NCBI GenBank assembly: GCA_016704325.1
Contig: JADJAG010000007.1
Location: 62,001-126,000 of the forward strand
Length of the DNA stretch: 64,000 nucleotides
Direction: 5' to 3'
Origin: Chitinophagaceae bacterium
Lineage (GTDB): Bacteria > Bacteroidota > Bacteroidia > Chitinophagales > UBA10324
Positions 25,929-36,155 of the stretch are shown here, in pieces. The notes beneath the pieces are model-generated. The model did not search any database. It was given only the letters and a program-made list of their open reading frames with translations, and was not told the DNA's origin. Each line of letters opens with the position of its first letter. Positions within the stretch are counted from its first letter, which is position 1. The position numbers were made by a program, and so were the translations under genes.

Positions 25929-28874
25929 TTAGTTTGTGACTAATTCCTGCCTTACTTCCTCTAATGCTCCTGTACAAAGTTGCATCAATTCATCGGCATC
26001 CGCTTTTATACGGTGTTCACGATGGTAGTTAGATTCAATGGCTTCTGCCAGTTTCTTAGCCTTAAGTAATCCGACAGAAGCCATTTGCGGTTTCATTACA
26101 TGTACTGTTTTTCTTACGGTAAGGTAGTCATCACTTTCCAAGGCAGCTTTAAGTATGCTGATTCTTGCTGGAATGAGTTCATTAAACAATGTCAGGTATC
26201 TCCTGAGTTGAACGGCATCGCCCGCAACCAATTCATGAAGATGTTCCAGGTTAATCCATTGGTATTGCTGATTTCTTGTAACGGGTTCTGCTATAATCCC
26301 TTTTTGTGGCCTCTCCAGGCCGGAAACTTCCGGGTATCTTTTCAGTAAATTGGATATTCCCGTGAGCAATTCTCTTGCCGAAAATGGTTTTGGGATATAC
26401 GCATTCATACCTGCCTGCAAACATTTTTCAATATCCGATCTTACGACGGATGCCGTGAGTGCAATAATTGGTAGGTCAATATGTAATTCATTCCTGATGA
26501 TATGTGTAGCCTGGTAGCCATCCATCTCAGGCATTTGAACATCCATAAGAATAATCTGGAATCGGGCAGCCGGCAAGCGGGCAATTAATTCATGTCCATT
26601 ATTCACTACCTCCACCTTCACTTCCGGAATATATTTCTTTAATGTATCAGCAATTAATAACTGATTGTATTCATTGTCCTCGGCTACCAGGATACTGATT
26701 CCCCTTAATGCTTCGCCCAGGTCTTCTTCGTAAATCAATTCTTTTTGCTGATGTTGTTGCCATGCTTCTTCAGTCGCGATTTCCAAGGGTAAGATCACAG
26801 AAAACCGGGAGCCTTTTCCTGCTTCACTTTTTACCTCCAGCTTTCCATTCATTAATTCAGTCAGGTTTTTTGCAATGGTCAATCCCAATCCTGTTCCTCC
26901 GAATTTTCTGTGCGAACTACCTGTTGCCTGTGTGAAACTCTCAAAGATTTTATTCAATTGATCTGCAGGGATGCCCGTGCCGCTGTCAGCGACCGTGAAT
27001 TGCAGTTCGCAGGTAGCAGGAAGAGCATTCGCAGAACTCACTGCATCAAGAGCAGGCGTGACATTTGTGATCGTTAATGAGACAACTCCTTTTTCAGTAA
27101 ACTTCATGGCATTACCTACCAGGTTAAGCAGTACCTGGGTGATACGTGCTTCATCGCCTTTCACGATTGCAGGAACATTTTCTACAGTAACCTGCCAGTC
27201 AATCTTCTTCTCATCTGCTTTTAACTGAAATGTTTCCCTGATGAACCCCGCAGCATCACCGATTCGAAACAGGGTTTTTTCAAGCTGCATCTTTCCTGCT
27301 TCCATTTTACTTAAGTCGAGGATGTCATTAACCAGTACCAGTAAATTATCGGAAGATTTTTTTATGGCATTCAGGTATTGCATGCGCTTCTCTTCGCGCT
27401 CCTCTTCAAAAAGCAGGTTGGTAAATCCATGGATTGCATTCATCGGTGTACGAATCTCATGACTCATATTAGCAAGAAACTCCGATTTGAATTGTTCACT
27501 TTTTTCAGCTCGTTGCTGAGCCGTTTCAGCACGCTGTTTTTCTTCCTGTATTATTTTATTTTGCAGCTCCAGTTGCTTTGAGGTGCGTTGCTTAAACTGA
27601 TACCGGTTGAAAAGCAAAAAGGCAAGCAAAAGAAGCAACGCCGCGCTGCCGATAAATATATTTTTCAATAGCCGTTGTTGTGCAACTTCTTTTTGTTGCA
27701 GTAGTTTTTCCTTGTTCAATAATTCAATCTCTTTTTCTTTTTGGGAAAGACTGAATTTACGTTCCAGTTGTTTGGTTGCTTCTGTTTTTGCAATTGCATT
27801 AAGGGTATCATGCAGGGCAGTATACTTCTGCATATAAATCCAGGCATTCCGGTAATCACCTGTTGCGGCGTAACAATCTGATAATCCCTTTAGCGTATAC
27901 TCCAATTGATCTTTGTAATCAGCTGCTTCCAGAATAAGCTCCGATTTCTTGAAATAATTAAGGGCTTCAGTATAGTCTTTTTTCATAAGTAACACTTCTG
28001 CCAGGCCACCATACACGCCTCCGACTTCCGAACTTTCGTATCCTAAATGATCATATACTGACAGTGCGGTTTGGTAGTAATACAATGCACTGTCCACTTG
28101 TTTCATCTCGTTGAATTCATCACCTAAACAGGAAAGGGCATAAGCCATTTCAGCAGAATCTTTATAGAAAACAGCTTTTTCTACAGCCAGTTTCATATAG
28201 TGTACGGCACTGTCATGTTTCCCGAGTGCCCCATAGGATTGCCCGGTATTGGCCAGTGCAAGCACCACTCGGACATCTTCTTTTTGTTTGAAGAGGTTGT
28301 AACCTTTTAATTCATATTCCAGCGATTTTATATAGTCTTCCTGGTGAAAAAAAATGCCGGCAATATTGCTGTAGATGCTGGCCTGCAACGAAAGCGACCC
28401 TGATTTTTCTGCAGCGGGAATCGCACTTTGAAATACTTTTAATGATTCTTCATAATTCCCCTTCATCAATTCATTTACACCGAGTTGCGATAAACACTTA
28501 ACCTCCCATGCTAAATTTCCTGCATCCCGGGCAGTTTTGGCACCACGTTCAAAGTAGATGCGGCTGGAGTCGTCATACACTGTTTCAGCATAAGCTTTAC
28601 CCATAACAAAGCATCCTCTGAAGATGGAAGCAGGATGGTTGAGGCTATACGCGATTGAAACACCTTCTTTGGCCAGTGTAATACTTTCTTCCCGGTCCAA
28701 GTTCAGCAATTCTTCAGCTAGTCGCAGGATAAAATAAGTACGCGCAGTATCTTTTTCAGGATGCTGCTGCAAAGAAATCCGCAAGCTGTCTATCAACTTA
28801 TTTTGCGCAAAGAGCGCAGTGGAAAATAATATAATGATCCATATAAATACAGATGCCTGGAGAAAGCGCTTCAT
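25929..28874 (-). CDS. TPR-containing hybrid sensor histidine kinase with receiver and HPt
   Basis: 981 residues from the ATG at 28874, chosen because a signal peptide follows at once (MKRFLQASVFIWIIILFSTA); the frame is open to 28916. The exported part is about 350 residues of TPR repeats (SIYSNIAGIFFHQEDYIKSL, ALNYFKKSELILE). A membrane helix (IFIGSAALLLLLAFLLF) and a coiled coil follow, then HisKA with His in FLANMSHEIRTPMNA, HATPase_c (NLVGNAMKFTEKG, DSGTGIP, GTGLGLTIA), a receiver (LMDVQMPEMDGY) and a C-terminal HPt-like domain (VHVMKPQMASVGL). A multistep phosphorelay ending on the LytTR regulator next door is likely. The signal is unknown. Confidence 0.93.
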   Translation of the reverse strand: MKRFLQASVFIWIIILFSTALFAQNKLIDSLRISLQQHPEKDTARTYFILRLAEELLNLDREESITLAKEGVSIAYSLNHPASIFRGCFVMGKAYAETVYDDSSRIYFERGAKTARDAGNLAWEVKCLSQLGVNELMKGNYEESLKVFQSAIPAAEKSGSLSLQASIYSNIAGIFFHQEDYIKSLEYELKGYNLFKQKEDVRVVLALANTGQSYGALGKHDSAVHYMKLAVEKAVFYKDSAEMAYALSCLGDEFNEMKQVDSALYYYQTALSVYDHLGYESSEVGGVYGGLAEVLLMKKDYTEALNYFKKSELILEAADYKDQLEYTLKGLSDCYAATGDYRNAWIYMQKYTALHDTLNAIAKTEATKQLERKFSLSQKEKEIELLNKEKLLQQKEVAQQRLLKNIFIGSAALLLLLAFLLFNRYQFKQRTSKQLELQNKIIQEEKQRAETAQQRAEKSEQFKSEFLANMSHEIRTPMNAIHGFTNLLFEEEREEKRMQYLNAIKKSSDNLLVLVNDILDLSKMEAGKMQLEKTLFRIGDAAGFIRETFQLKADEKKIDWQVTVENVPAIVKGDEARITQVLLNLVGNAMKFTEKGVVSLTITNVTPALDAVSSANALPATCELQFTVADSGTGIPADQLNKIFESFTQATGSSHRKFGGTGLGLTIAKNLTELMNGKLEVKSEAGKGSRFSVILPLEIATEEAWQQHQQKELIYEEDLGEALRGISILVAEDNEYNQLLIADTLKKYIPEVKVEVVNNGHELIARLPAARFQIILMDVQMPEMDGYQATHIIRNELHIDLPIIALTASVVRSDIEKCLQAGMNAYIPKPFSARELLTGISNLLKRYPEVSGLERPQKGIIAEPVTRNQQYQWINLEHLHELVAGDAVQLRRYLTLFNELIPARISILKAALESDDYLTVRKTVHVMKPQMASVGLLKAKKLAEAIESNYHREHRIKADADELMQLCTGALEEVRQELVTN

Positions 28875-29107
28875 AAGGAAGTAGACGGTGTTGTTCGATG
28901 CATGACTTTTCAGCATTGTACAACGAAAGGCAGCAGCTGATCCTGCATCGCTGAAAGCTGATATGCTGTAAAATAAAATGTTCTGAGCGAATATTCAGTT
29001 GTTTTTTTCAATTGAAATAAGCGCATCTTTGATTTTACTGCAGCATCGTTCATCTATTTTATTTTTTTTCTTTCTTTTTATGGCTTTTTACGGGTGCTTT
29101 ACTTACA

Positions 29108-29153
29108 ATTAACGAATAATCATCCATCGTTCCCGCATAATAATCGGATTTGC
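29108..29153 (+). promoter_or_regulatory. Shared upstream motif of the two surface-protein genes
   Basis: ATTAACGAATAAT (29108-29120) and ATCGGATTTGC (29143-29153) precede this gene. The same two words occur, closer together, at 31681-31704 before the paralogue (CTTAACGAATAAT then AACGGATTTGC). They may be a common control site or -33/-7-like promoter parts. The rest of the gap 28875-29202 shows nothing recognisable. Confidence 0.35.
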
Positions 29154-29202
29154 TACCGTTTTTTTGTGTAACTATGTTTGTGTCATCCAAAAACAATCCA
29201 AC

Positions 29203-31626
29203 ATGAAAAAGTTTTTCTTTTCGCTCATTGCGCTGGCGACGTTCTATAATGTCTCACTTGCGCAGAATACGTTTCCTGTAACAGGTGCTGCGGGTATCGG
29301 AACCAGCACCCCCAATGCAGCCTCACTGCTTGATATTACTTCCACAACAAAAGGGGTATTAATTCCGCGGATGACGAAGGTGCAGCGTGATGCCATCATT
29401 GCCCCTGTGGAAGGACTGATGGTTTATCAGACCAACAGCACACCGGGATTTTACTTCTTTGATGGTGATTCCTGGGAAGCGGTAGCTCCCAAAGGGGCGA
29501 CTAAAACACTGGGAAACTTAACCGCTCCTACAAAAGTGGAAATTGATTTACTCCCTGCAACGGATAATACGGTAAGCATCGGCTCTGCTGCTGTTTCCTG
29601 GAAAGATGCAAATTTCGGAGGTAATGCAAACTTCGATGGCAAAGGTTATTTTCTCGGTGGTTTGAATGTAGGTTCTTTCGGAAATCAAACAGCTACGGTT
29701 GAAGTAACACCTTCGTCAGCTTCCGCATTGAGATTAAATCCATTCACTTCTGGAATAGGTTCCGGTTCAACAGGTGAGCTTCAAATGATGGAAGCAACAG
29801 CTAATGGATTTAATTATGTAGGTTTTAAATCGCCATCGAGTATTCTTACAAATAAAGTATGGACTTTACCGGCTGCTGATGGAACAAACGGACAGGTACT
29901 TTCCACTAACGGTGCCGGTATCTTAAGCTGGGTTACCGGAACCGGCGGCGGTGCAGAAACAGATCCGCAGGTTGGAACGGTAACCACGAGTTTTGTTCCC
30001 CGTTGGGATGGAGCGGCTTTGAGCACCGGATCAATTTATGATAACGGTACAAATATTGGCATTGGCTCATCTTCACCACTTGCAAAAGTGTATGTCAGTT
30101 CCGATGCTTCCTCTACTACGCCAAACCTGTGGATACATGAATCGGGTGGAAATGATGATACCCGACTCAGATTTACTTCTGTAGCCGGCGTTGACAGGAA
30201 CTGGGAGATCATTACCAAAACATCAAACACACTTGAAACGGCTAACAAATTCAGGATCAGCCAGACCTATCTTGATCCGGTGGAACTGGATATTAATACT
30301 TCCGATCGTTTTGTAATTGATAATGACGGACAGATAGGTATAGGCACTTCTTTGCCTGAATCCCGCTTACATGTGTTTCCCGGATCATCAACTGAAACTC
30401 CTCTTATGGTTGAGTCTTATCTGGGGCTTCCTACACTTAGTGTAAGTGCAGGAGCATCTCCGGGAGTATCAATAGGAACATCTGTGATTGCTCCTGAATT
30501 TGGATTAAGGGTTTTAGGACAAACAATTGTTGGTTCAAGCACGCTTACACTTGATGGTACTTTTGATCTAGGTGTGGATGAAGATGCGTACTTTAAAAGC
30601 AGGGTAGCGATCGGAACCACTGCTCCCAATTCAACCTTGCATGTGAATGCTGCTGCGGGTGAAAATCCTTTGCGTGTGCAGTTAGATGGAACATCCAAGC
30701 TTTATGTGAATGCAACGGGTCAGGTTGCTGTAAATACGGCTGCGCCAACTGCGAATATGGAGTTGTCAGTTAATGGAGATACCTATTCCTCCAGCCAGAT
30801 GTTTATCGGTGGTACATCCGGAACGGCAAAACTGAATATCGAAGGCGGCGATGGGGAAACAGTTTCTATTTTAGGTACTGCTCCTCTTATTAAATTAAAA
30901 GATGCTGCCAACAGTGATGTATTTGTGCAGGCAAGTGGCAATAATCTCCGGTTGGGAACACTATCAGGCAACAGTGCAGGTAAACTTGTTTTCCGTTTTA
31001 ACGGCACAGACAGAAATGGTATGGATGTAAATGGAAATTTTGGCTTGGGTACCATCTCACCGTCTGCATTGTTTCACCTGAAAGGCACCAATGAAGTGAT
31101 GCGCATTGAAGGAACCTCGCCATTTATTCAGTTCTACAATAGTACTATAGCAAAATCATTCATCTGGAGTACCGGTAACGATCTCAAAATTGGAATATCA
31201 ACCGGAAACAATACCGGCAGGCTTATTCTGGGTACCGCCGGTGGCGGTGACCAGGTGTTTCTTGATTCTGACGGAACGGTGGGAATCGGTACCAGCGACA
31301 CCAAAGGATATAAATTGGGTGTGGATGGAAACATCGTATGCGAAGAATTGAAAGTGAAGCTGAGCCAAAACTGGCCCGACTTTGTTTTTGCCGATGAATA
31401 TCAACTTCCATCATTAAATGAGGTAGAAAAGTCCATTCAGCTCAACAAGCACTTGCCAGGTATTCCTTCCGCTAAAGAAATACATGAAGAAGGAATTAAT
31501 GTGGGTGAAATGCAAAAGCTGATGATGCAGAAGATAGAGGAACTCACCTTATATGTGATTGATCTGCAAAAGCAAAATGTCGATCTCAAAGCGGAGGTGT
31601 CATCGTTACGTTCCACTTTAAAATAG
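29203..31626 (+). CDS. Secreted tail-fibre-like cell-surface protein, paralogue 1
   Basis: 807 residues from the ATG at 29203 (the frame is open from 29164). Signal peptide MKKFFFSLIALATFYNVSLAQ. The N-terminal region (about 25-230: AAGIGTSTPNAASLLDITST, GLMVYQTNSTPGFYFFDG) is typical of Bacteroidota tail-fibre-like surface proteins. The middle is a series of beta-rich repeats of the GIGTSSPLAKVYV / IGTTAPNSTLHV kind, and the C-terminal 100 residues resemble an endosialidase-chaperone-like module (GVDGNIVCEELKVKLSQNWP, GINVGEMQKLMMQKIEELTL) ending in a coiled coil. It probably forms a trimeric surface fibre. It is followed by a paralogue with the same ends and a different middle. Confidence 0.75.
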   Translation: MKKFFFSLIALATFYNVSLAQNTFPVTGAAGIGTSTPNAASLLDITSTTKGVLIPRMTKVQRDAIIAPVEGLMVYQTNSTPGFYFFDGDSWEAVAPKGATKTLGNLTAPTKVEIDLLPATDNTVSIGSAAVSWKDANFGGNANFDGKGYFLGGLNVGSFGNQTATVEVTPSSASALRLNPFTSGIGSGSTGELQMMEATANGFNYVGFKSPSSILTNKVWTLPAADGTNGQVLSTNGAGILSWVTGTGGGAETDPQVGTVTTSFVPRWDGAALSTGSIYDNGTNIGIGSSSPLAKVYVSSDASSTTPNLWIHESGGNDDTRLRFTSVAGVDRNWEIITKTSNTLETANKFRISQTYLDPVELDINTSDRFVIDNDGQIGIGTSLPESRLHVFPGSSTETPLMVESYLGLPTLSVSAGASPGVSIGTSVIAPEFGLRVLGQTIVGSSTLTLDGTFDLGVDEDAYFKSRVAIGTTAPNSTLHVNAAAGENPLRVQLDGTSKLYVNATGQVAVNTAAPTANMELSVNGDTYSSSQMFIGGTSGTAKLNIEGGDGETVSILGTAPLIKLKDAANSDVFVQASGNNLRLGTLSGNSAGKLVFRFNGTDRNGMDVNGNFGLGTISPSALFHLKGTNEVMRIEGTSPFIQFYNSTIAKSFIWSTGNDLKIGISTGNNTGRLILGTAGGGDQVFLDSDGTVGIGTSDTKGYKLGVDGNIVCEELKVKLSQNWPDFVFADEYQLPSLNEVEKSIQLNKHLPGIPSAKEIHEEGINVGEMQKLMMQKIEELTLYVIDLQKQNVDLKAEVSSLRSTLK

Positions 31627-31755
31627 AACCGATCATGTTTTCTTGCGGAGTATCGATCAGGTAACGAAAAATAATTCATACTTAACGAATAATAAACGGA
31701 TTTGCAAGCAGGTACTTTACAGACCTACTTTCACACTTACTAAAAACAAACTAAC

Positions 31756-34113
31756 ATGAAAAAGATCTTCTTCTCTCTTATTGCATTGGCAACATTCAGT
31801 AATGTTTCTATTGCGCAGAATACCTTTCCGGCAACCGGAGCTGCAGGCATTGGCACATCAACACCCAATGCTGCCTCGTTGCTCGACATTACATCTACAA
31901 CCAAGGGCGTATTGATCCCTCGCATGACAAAGGTGCAGCGTGATGCCATCATTGCTCCTGTGGAAGGGCTGATGGTTTATCAGACCAACAGCACTCCGGG
32001 ATTTTACTTCTTCGATGGTGATTCCTGGGAAGCAGTAGCACCAAAAGGAGCAACCAAGACATTGGGTAACTTAACCGCACCTACAAAAGTTGAAATTGAT
32101 TTACTTCCTGCTGCTGATAATACAGTGAGCATTGGCTCTTCCACTGTATCCTGGAAAGATGCAAATTTCGGAGGTAATGCCAACTTCGATGGCAAAGGAT
32201 ATTTTCTCGGCGGTTTGAATGTAGGTTCCTTCTCAAATCAAACGGCCATGGTGGAAATAACACCGACTTCCGCTTCCGCATTGCGACTCAATCCGTATAC
32301 AGTAGGTGGAGCAACAGGCGAAATGCAGCTGATGGAAACCACGGCAAATGGATTTAACTACGTTGGATTTAAAGCACCAACCAGTATTCTGGCAAACAAA
32401 ATATGGACCTTGCCTGCTGCCGATGGCACAAACGGACAAGTGCTTTCTACCAATGGTGCAGGTGTGTTAAGTTGGGTTACCGGAACCGGCGGTGGTGCAG
32501 AAACTGATCCGCAAGTGGGTACCATCTCCACTCATTTTATTCCAAGGTGGGATGGAACAGCTTTAGTAACGGGTAATTTAAAAGATACCTTAACAAGTAT
32601 CACCAATGGTAACTATAGCAAAAAAGGAAAAGTAACGATCTACCGGAACGGAGGATTAATTGTGGATGATGGTGTTTCAGCAGTTCAGGGAATTGGAACT
32701 ACAAGTGTTGGTGGCAGTATTTTATCGAAAGGTTTTCTCGCCGCAAAAGATTTGAATGAGTTGGTTGATCAGCAGTTTTTTCCTCCTTTTAGCTCCAGCC
32801 TTGATCATGCAGGCGTATTGGGTTACATCACCAGCAGTGCAAGCGCAGATGGTTCAGCGGTAGTAGGATTAAACTCCAGCACTGCCGGTACTTCTTATGG
32901 TTTGTATGGAATAAGCAATGGATCGGGATCATTGAAGTATGGCTCTTTTTCAAAAGCAGTAGGTGATGGTGGTGCATTCGGATTGAACTATGGAACTTAT
33001 GGAGAGGCATCCGGTGCCGTTGCAAACTTTGGGGTATATGGAAATGCAGTTGCTACCAGTGCTTCTGTAAATACGTATGGTGTATATGGTACTGCATCCG
33101 GTACTACGGGTTCTGTCTATGCAGGCTACTTTGCTGGTGACGTTTATGTAAGTGAAAAGCTTATAGTGAATGATTGGATTGATGTAGCTGATTCCATGCA
33201 TGTTGATAAAGCATTGGTAGTCGGTACAGGTAATCGCCCTATCGCCTATGAGTTTGCAGTAACCGGTGGTGCAGATGCTTATATTGATGATGTACTCTCC
33301 GTAAATACCACTACTGCAACTGCTCAATTGAATGTAAGCGGATCGAATGAAACCGTTTTAATAGAAGGAACAACCCCTTACATAAAACTTAAAGACGGGG
33401 CAAATCAAAGTGGTTTTGTACAGGCAAGTGGAAATGATTTACGTATGGGCACTCTTTCAGGCAACAGTGTAGGTAAACTAGTGTTTCGTTTTAACGGAGT
33501 AGATAAAAATGGAATGGATGTGAATGGCAGATTTGGTTTAGGTACCATCTCGCCATCAGCTTTGTTCCACCTGAAAGGCACCGATGAAGTAATGCGTATA
33601 GAAGGCACTGCTCCTTTTATTCAATTCTATAATGGAACCACTGCAAAATCATTTATCTGGAGCACCGGTAACGATCTGAAGATCGGAATATCAACAGGAA
33701 ATAGTACCGGAAGACTTATTCTGGGTACAGCCGGTGGTGGCGACCAGGTGTTTCTTGATTCTGACGGAACGGTGGGAATCGGAACAAGCGATACCAAAGG
33801 TTATAAACTGGGTGTGGATGGCAGTATCGTATGTGAAGAACTGAAAGTAAAGCTCAGCCAGAACTGGCCCGACTATGTATTTGCAGATGATTACAAACTT
33901 CCTTCATTAAAAGAAGTGGAAAACTCCATACAACAAAATAAGCACCTTCCTGGCATTCCTTCAGCAAAAGAAATTCATGAAGATGGAATAAATGTGGGCG
34001 AGATGCAAAAGCTGCTGATGCAGAAAATTGAAGAACTCACACTTTATGTAATTGACCTGGAAAAGAAGAACAATCAACTTGAATCAAAAGTGACTGCACT
34101 GGAGAACAAGTAG
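31756..34113 (+). CDS. Secreted tail-fibre-like cell-surface protein, paralogue 2
   Basis: 785 residues. The first about 255 residues and the last about 230 are nearly identical to the preceding gene. The middle (about 270-540) is unrelated and holds glycine/alanine-rich repeats (SASADGSAVVGLNSSTAGTS, YGLYGISNGSGSLKYGS, VYGNAVATSASVNTYGVYG) typical of beta-helical fibres. The signal peptide is MKKIFFSLIALATFSNVSIAQ. A C-terminal coiled coil follows (KIEELTLYVIDLEKKNNQLE). The pattern suggests exchange of the central shaft between shared caps. Confidence 0.75.
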   Translation: MKKIFFSLIALATFSNVSIAQNTFPATGAAGIGTSTPNAASLLDITSTTKGVLIPRMTKVQRDAIIAPVEGLMVYQTNSTPGFYFFDGDSWEAVAPKGATKTLGNLTAPTKVEIDLLPAADNTVSIGSSTVSWKDANFGGNANFDGKGYFLGGLNVGSFSNQTAMVEITPTSASALRLNPYTVGGATGEMQLMETTANGFNYVGFKAPTSILANKIWTLPAADGTNGQVLSTNGAGVLSWVTGTGGGAETDPQVGTISTHFIPRWDGTALVTGNLKDTLTSITNGNYSKKGKVTIYRNGGLIVDDGVSAVQGIGTTSVGGSILSKGFLAAKDLNELVDQQFFPPFSSSLDHAGVLGYITSSASADGSAVVGLNSSTAGTSYGLYGISNGSGSLKYGSFSKAVGDGGAFGLNYGTYGEASGAVANFGVYGNAVATSASVNTYGVYGTASGTTGSVYAGYFAGDVYVSEKLIVNDWIDVADSMHVDKALVVGTGNRPIAYEFAVTGGADAYIDDVLSVNTTTATAQLNVSGSNETVLIEGTTPYIKLKDGANQSGFVQASGNDLRMGTLSGNSVGKLVFRFNGVDKNGMDVNGRFGLGTISPSALFHLKGTDEVMRIEGTAPFIQFYNGTTAKSFIWSTGNDLKIGISTGNSTGRLILGTAGGGDQVFLDSDGTVGIGTSDTKGYKLGVDGSIVCEELKVKLSQNWPDYVFADDYKLPSLKEVENSIQQNKHLPGIPSAKEIHEDGINVGEMQKLLMQKIEELTLYVIDLEKKNNQLESKVTALENK

Positions 34114-34167
34114 TAATTCCTTTTTGTCATACATAAATTTTCTTCAAGACAATAAAATTCAACTAAC

Positions 34168-35925
34168 ATGAAAAAGTTACTATTCCTCCTGATACTCCTT
34201 TATAATACCGCAGTATCACAGGATCGCAATGCAATAAGATCCATCGTTTCAGAAAGCATGCTTTCAAACGATGAGTTAAGATTCGCCAATAATACAATGG
34301 AAGATGGATTTGTCGGAGAGCACTGGTTTGCAGAAGTTGATTTTAATCCGGAAGAATCACAGCTCGTATTGAATTTTCCAGACGGCTCCTCTGCGACCTG
34401 GGACAATAACATAGCAAAAATGCATGGTGCCGGCATTTATTCCTGGAGAGGAAAAACCAATGACGGATTGGGCAGGGCAACACTGGTTTACAATAATGGG
34501 ATGATAACAGGCCGGGTTTCCGTTAATCCAAGACTTACGTACCGGATACAGCCGCTATCAAAAAACAGGCATATGGTGTACCGCGTAAACCCGGCAGCCG
34601 GCACAAGAGAAGAATCCAACGAGCATTATAAGATGATGTCGGATCGTGCATGGGTTCCTTCGGAAGAGATGCATTCTCCAAAAAGGAATGAACAGGAAGA
34701 CGAAGCCATGAAGCTTACAGGCAATGATTGTTACATCCGCATTCTTGTAGGATTTGATAATGTAGCAGGCCCCAGCCTGGTTGATCCCATCGGCTTTGCA
34801 CTTGAATGTATTGTGCTTTCGAATGACATCTATGCGCAAAGTGAGGTCAACTTCGAAGCAGAACTGGCCTATGCCGATATTTACCCGGATGCTGCATCAG
34901 TGGATATTGACGATGCACTGGCACAGTGGCAATTTGATTTTGACAATGGATTCGACAATGTATTCAGTGACAGGGAGCAATATGATGCAGACTTTTGCAT
35001 ACTCATCACTGAGAATTTCGACGGCGATTATGTAGGTCTTGCCGCAACTATTGGTGCCAGTTATAGTTCTGCTTTTTGTGTAGTGGAAGACGGTGCGGCT
35101 ATTGACAATCTTTCATTCACCCATGAAATTGGCCACCTGATGGGTGCACGTCATGATTTGTATGTTGATGGATCAGGTGATTACAACCATGGTTACATCA
35201 TACACAGTGAGCAAGTGAGAACCGTAATGGCTTACAATACAGAATGTGAGGACAATGGTTACGACTGCGACAGGGTGGAATATTTTTCAAATCCGGATGT
35301 AGATTTTCCCGGAACCGGCAAAGCATTGGGAGACGCTGATGACGCACACAATGAACGTGCATTAGATGAGAATGAAGTAGATTTCAAAGACCTTGAACCA
35401 ATAGTAACAAACAAAACCTTTCTTTTTCCGGAAACTATTTCAGGTACCATTTATGGAAGCATTACTGCATTGAGCAGTATTCACAATGCAAGCAGCTACG
35501 AAATTAGTAATGGTGCGCAAGGTGTCTGGAGTGCGGGAGATGAATTGTACCTGGATGTCGGTTTTGAAGTGGAATCCGGTTCGCAGTTCGAGGGTAAGAT
35601 TGCAGGTTGCAATGCCAGCAAAATTGGAGAAACTGTTGATGAATCTTTTGTAAATGGAATGGATGCTACTTTATTGATGAACATCTTTCCTGATCCTGCA
35701 AGTAATGAAACCTCCATCTCTTTTACCTTGCCTGAAACAGCCATGATCCGTGGAATGCTTTATGATTTGTCGGGTAGAAACCTGCTCACTTTCATTAACA
35801 ACACTTTTGAGCCGGGTAACCATCAGGTAAACATAGACGTGAGTAAAATACCTTCAGGCACCTACCTCTGCAAAATGGATGCTGGTGCAATTCGTGAGGT
35901 GAAGAAACTGGTAGTTCAGCATTAA
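34168..35925 (+). CDS. Secreted reprolysin-like (M12B) metalloprotease with T9SS type A tail
   Basis: 585 residues. Signal peptide (MKKLLFLLILLYNTAVS), a propeptide-like region (about 20-190), then a catalytic domain with the zinc motif FTHEIGHLMGARHD (HExxHxxGxxH, about residue 320) and a downstream Met-turn-like VMAYN. It ends with a beta-rich segment and a type IX secretion sorting domain (MNIFPDPASNETSISFTLP ... GTYLCKMDAG ... KKLVVQH). It is exported across the outer membrane and probably cleaves proteins. It lies 55 bases after the fibre genes on the same strand and may be co-transcribed. Confidence 0.9.
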   Translation: MKKLLFLLILLYNTAVSQDRNAIRSIVSESMLSNDELRFANNTMEDGFVGEHWFAEVDFNPEESQLVLNFPDGSSATWDNNIAKMHGAGIYSWRGKTNDGLGRATLVYNNGMITGRVSVNPRLTYRIQPLSKNRHMVYRVNPAAGTREESNEHYKMMSDRAWVPSEEMHSPKRNEQEDEAMKLTGNDCYIRILVGFDNVAGPSLVDPIGFALECIVLSNDIYAQSEVNFEAELAYADIYPDAASVDIDDALAQWQFDFDNGFDNVFSDREQYDADFCILITENFDGDYVGLAATIGASYSSAFCVVEDGAAIDNLSFTHEIGHLMGARHDLYVDGSGDYNHGYIIHSEQVRTVMAYNTECEDNGYDCDRVEYFSNPDVDFPGTGKALGDADDAHNERALDENEVDFKDLEPIVTNKTFLFPETISGTIYGSITALSSIHNASSYEISNGAQGVWSAGDELYLDVGFEVESGSQFEGKIAGCNASKIGETVDESFVNGMDATLLMNIFPDPASNETSISFTLPETAMIRGMLYDLSGRNLLTFINNTFEPGNHQVNIDVSKIPSGTYLCKMDAGAIREVKKLVVQH

Positions 35926-35957
35926 TTTGTTACTGTTCAGCAACCTTGATATTAACG

Positions 35958-36031
35958 GCCATGCAGGCTCAAAGGCACAAAAAAGTAAAGTAAGTGTTAT
36001 ACAAACCTTAACGCCTTTGTGCTTGCGTGGC
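35958..36031. repeat. Imperfect palindrome in intergenic space
   Basis: GCCATGCAGGCTCAAAGGC (35958-35976) pairs with GCCTTTGTGCTTGCGTGGC (36013-36031) with a few mismatches. It probably forms a stem-loop, either a transcription end for the protease gene or a relic of the CAAAGGC-type intergenic repeats. The rest of 35926-36155 shows no gene. Confidence 0.45.
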
Positions 36032-36155
36032 ATTAATCAGATTAGTAAGCGTTTCAAAATTATCAAGTGCTGAATAGCAACACGAATTTTTAGAAAAACA
36101 CAAGAAGCAAAGCTGACTTTAAAAAAAACTATAGCCTACCTAAAATAAACCTGAG

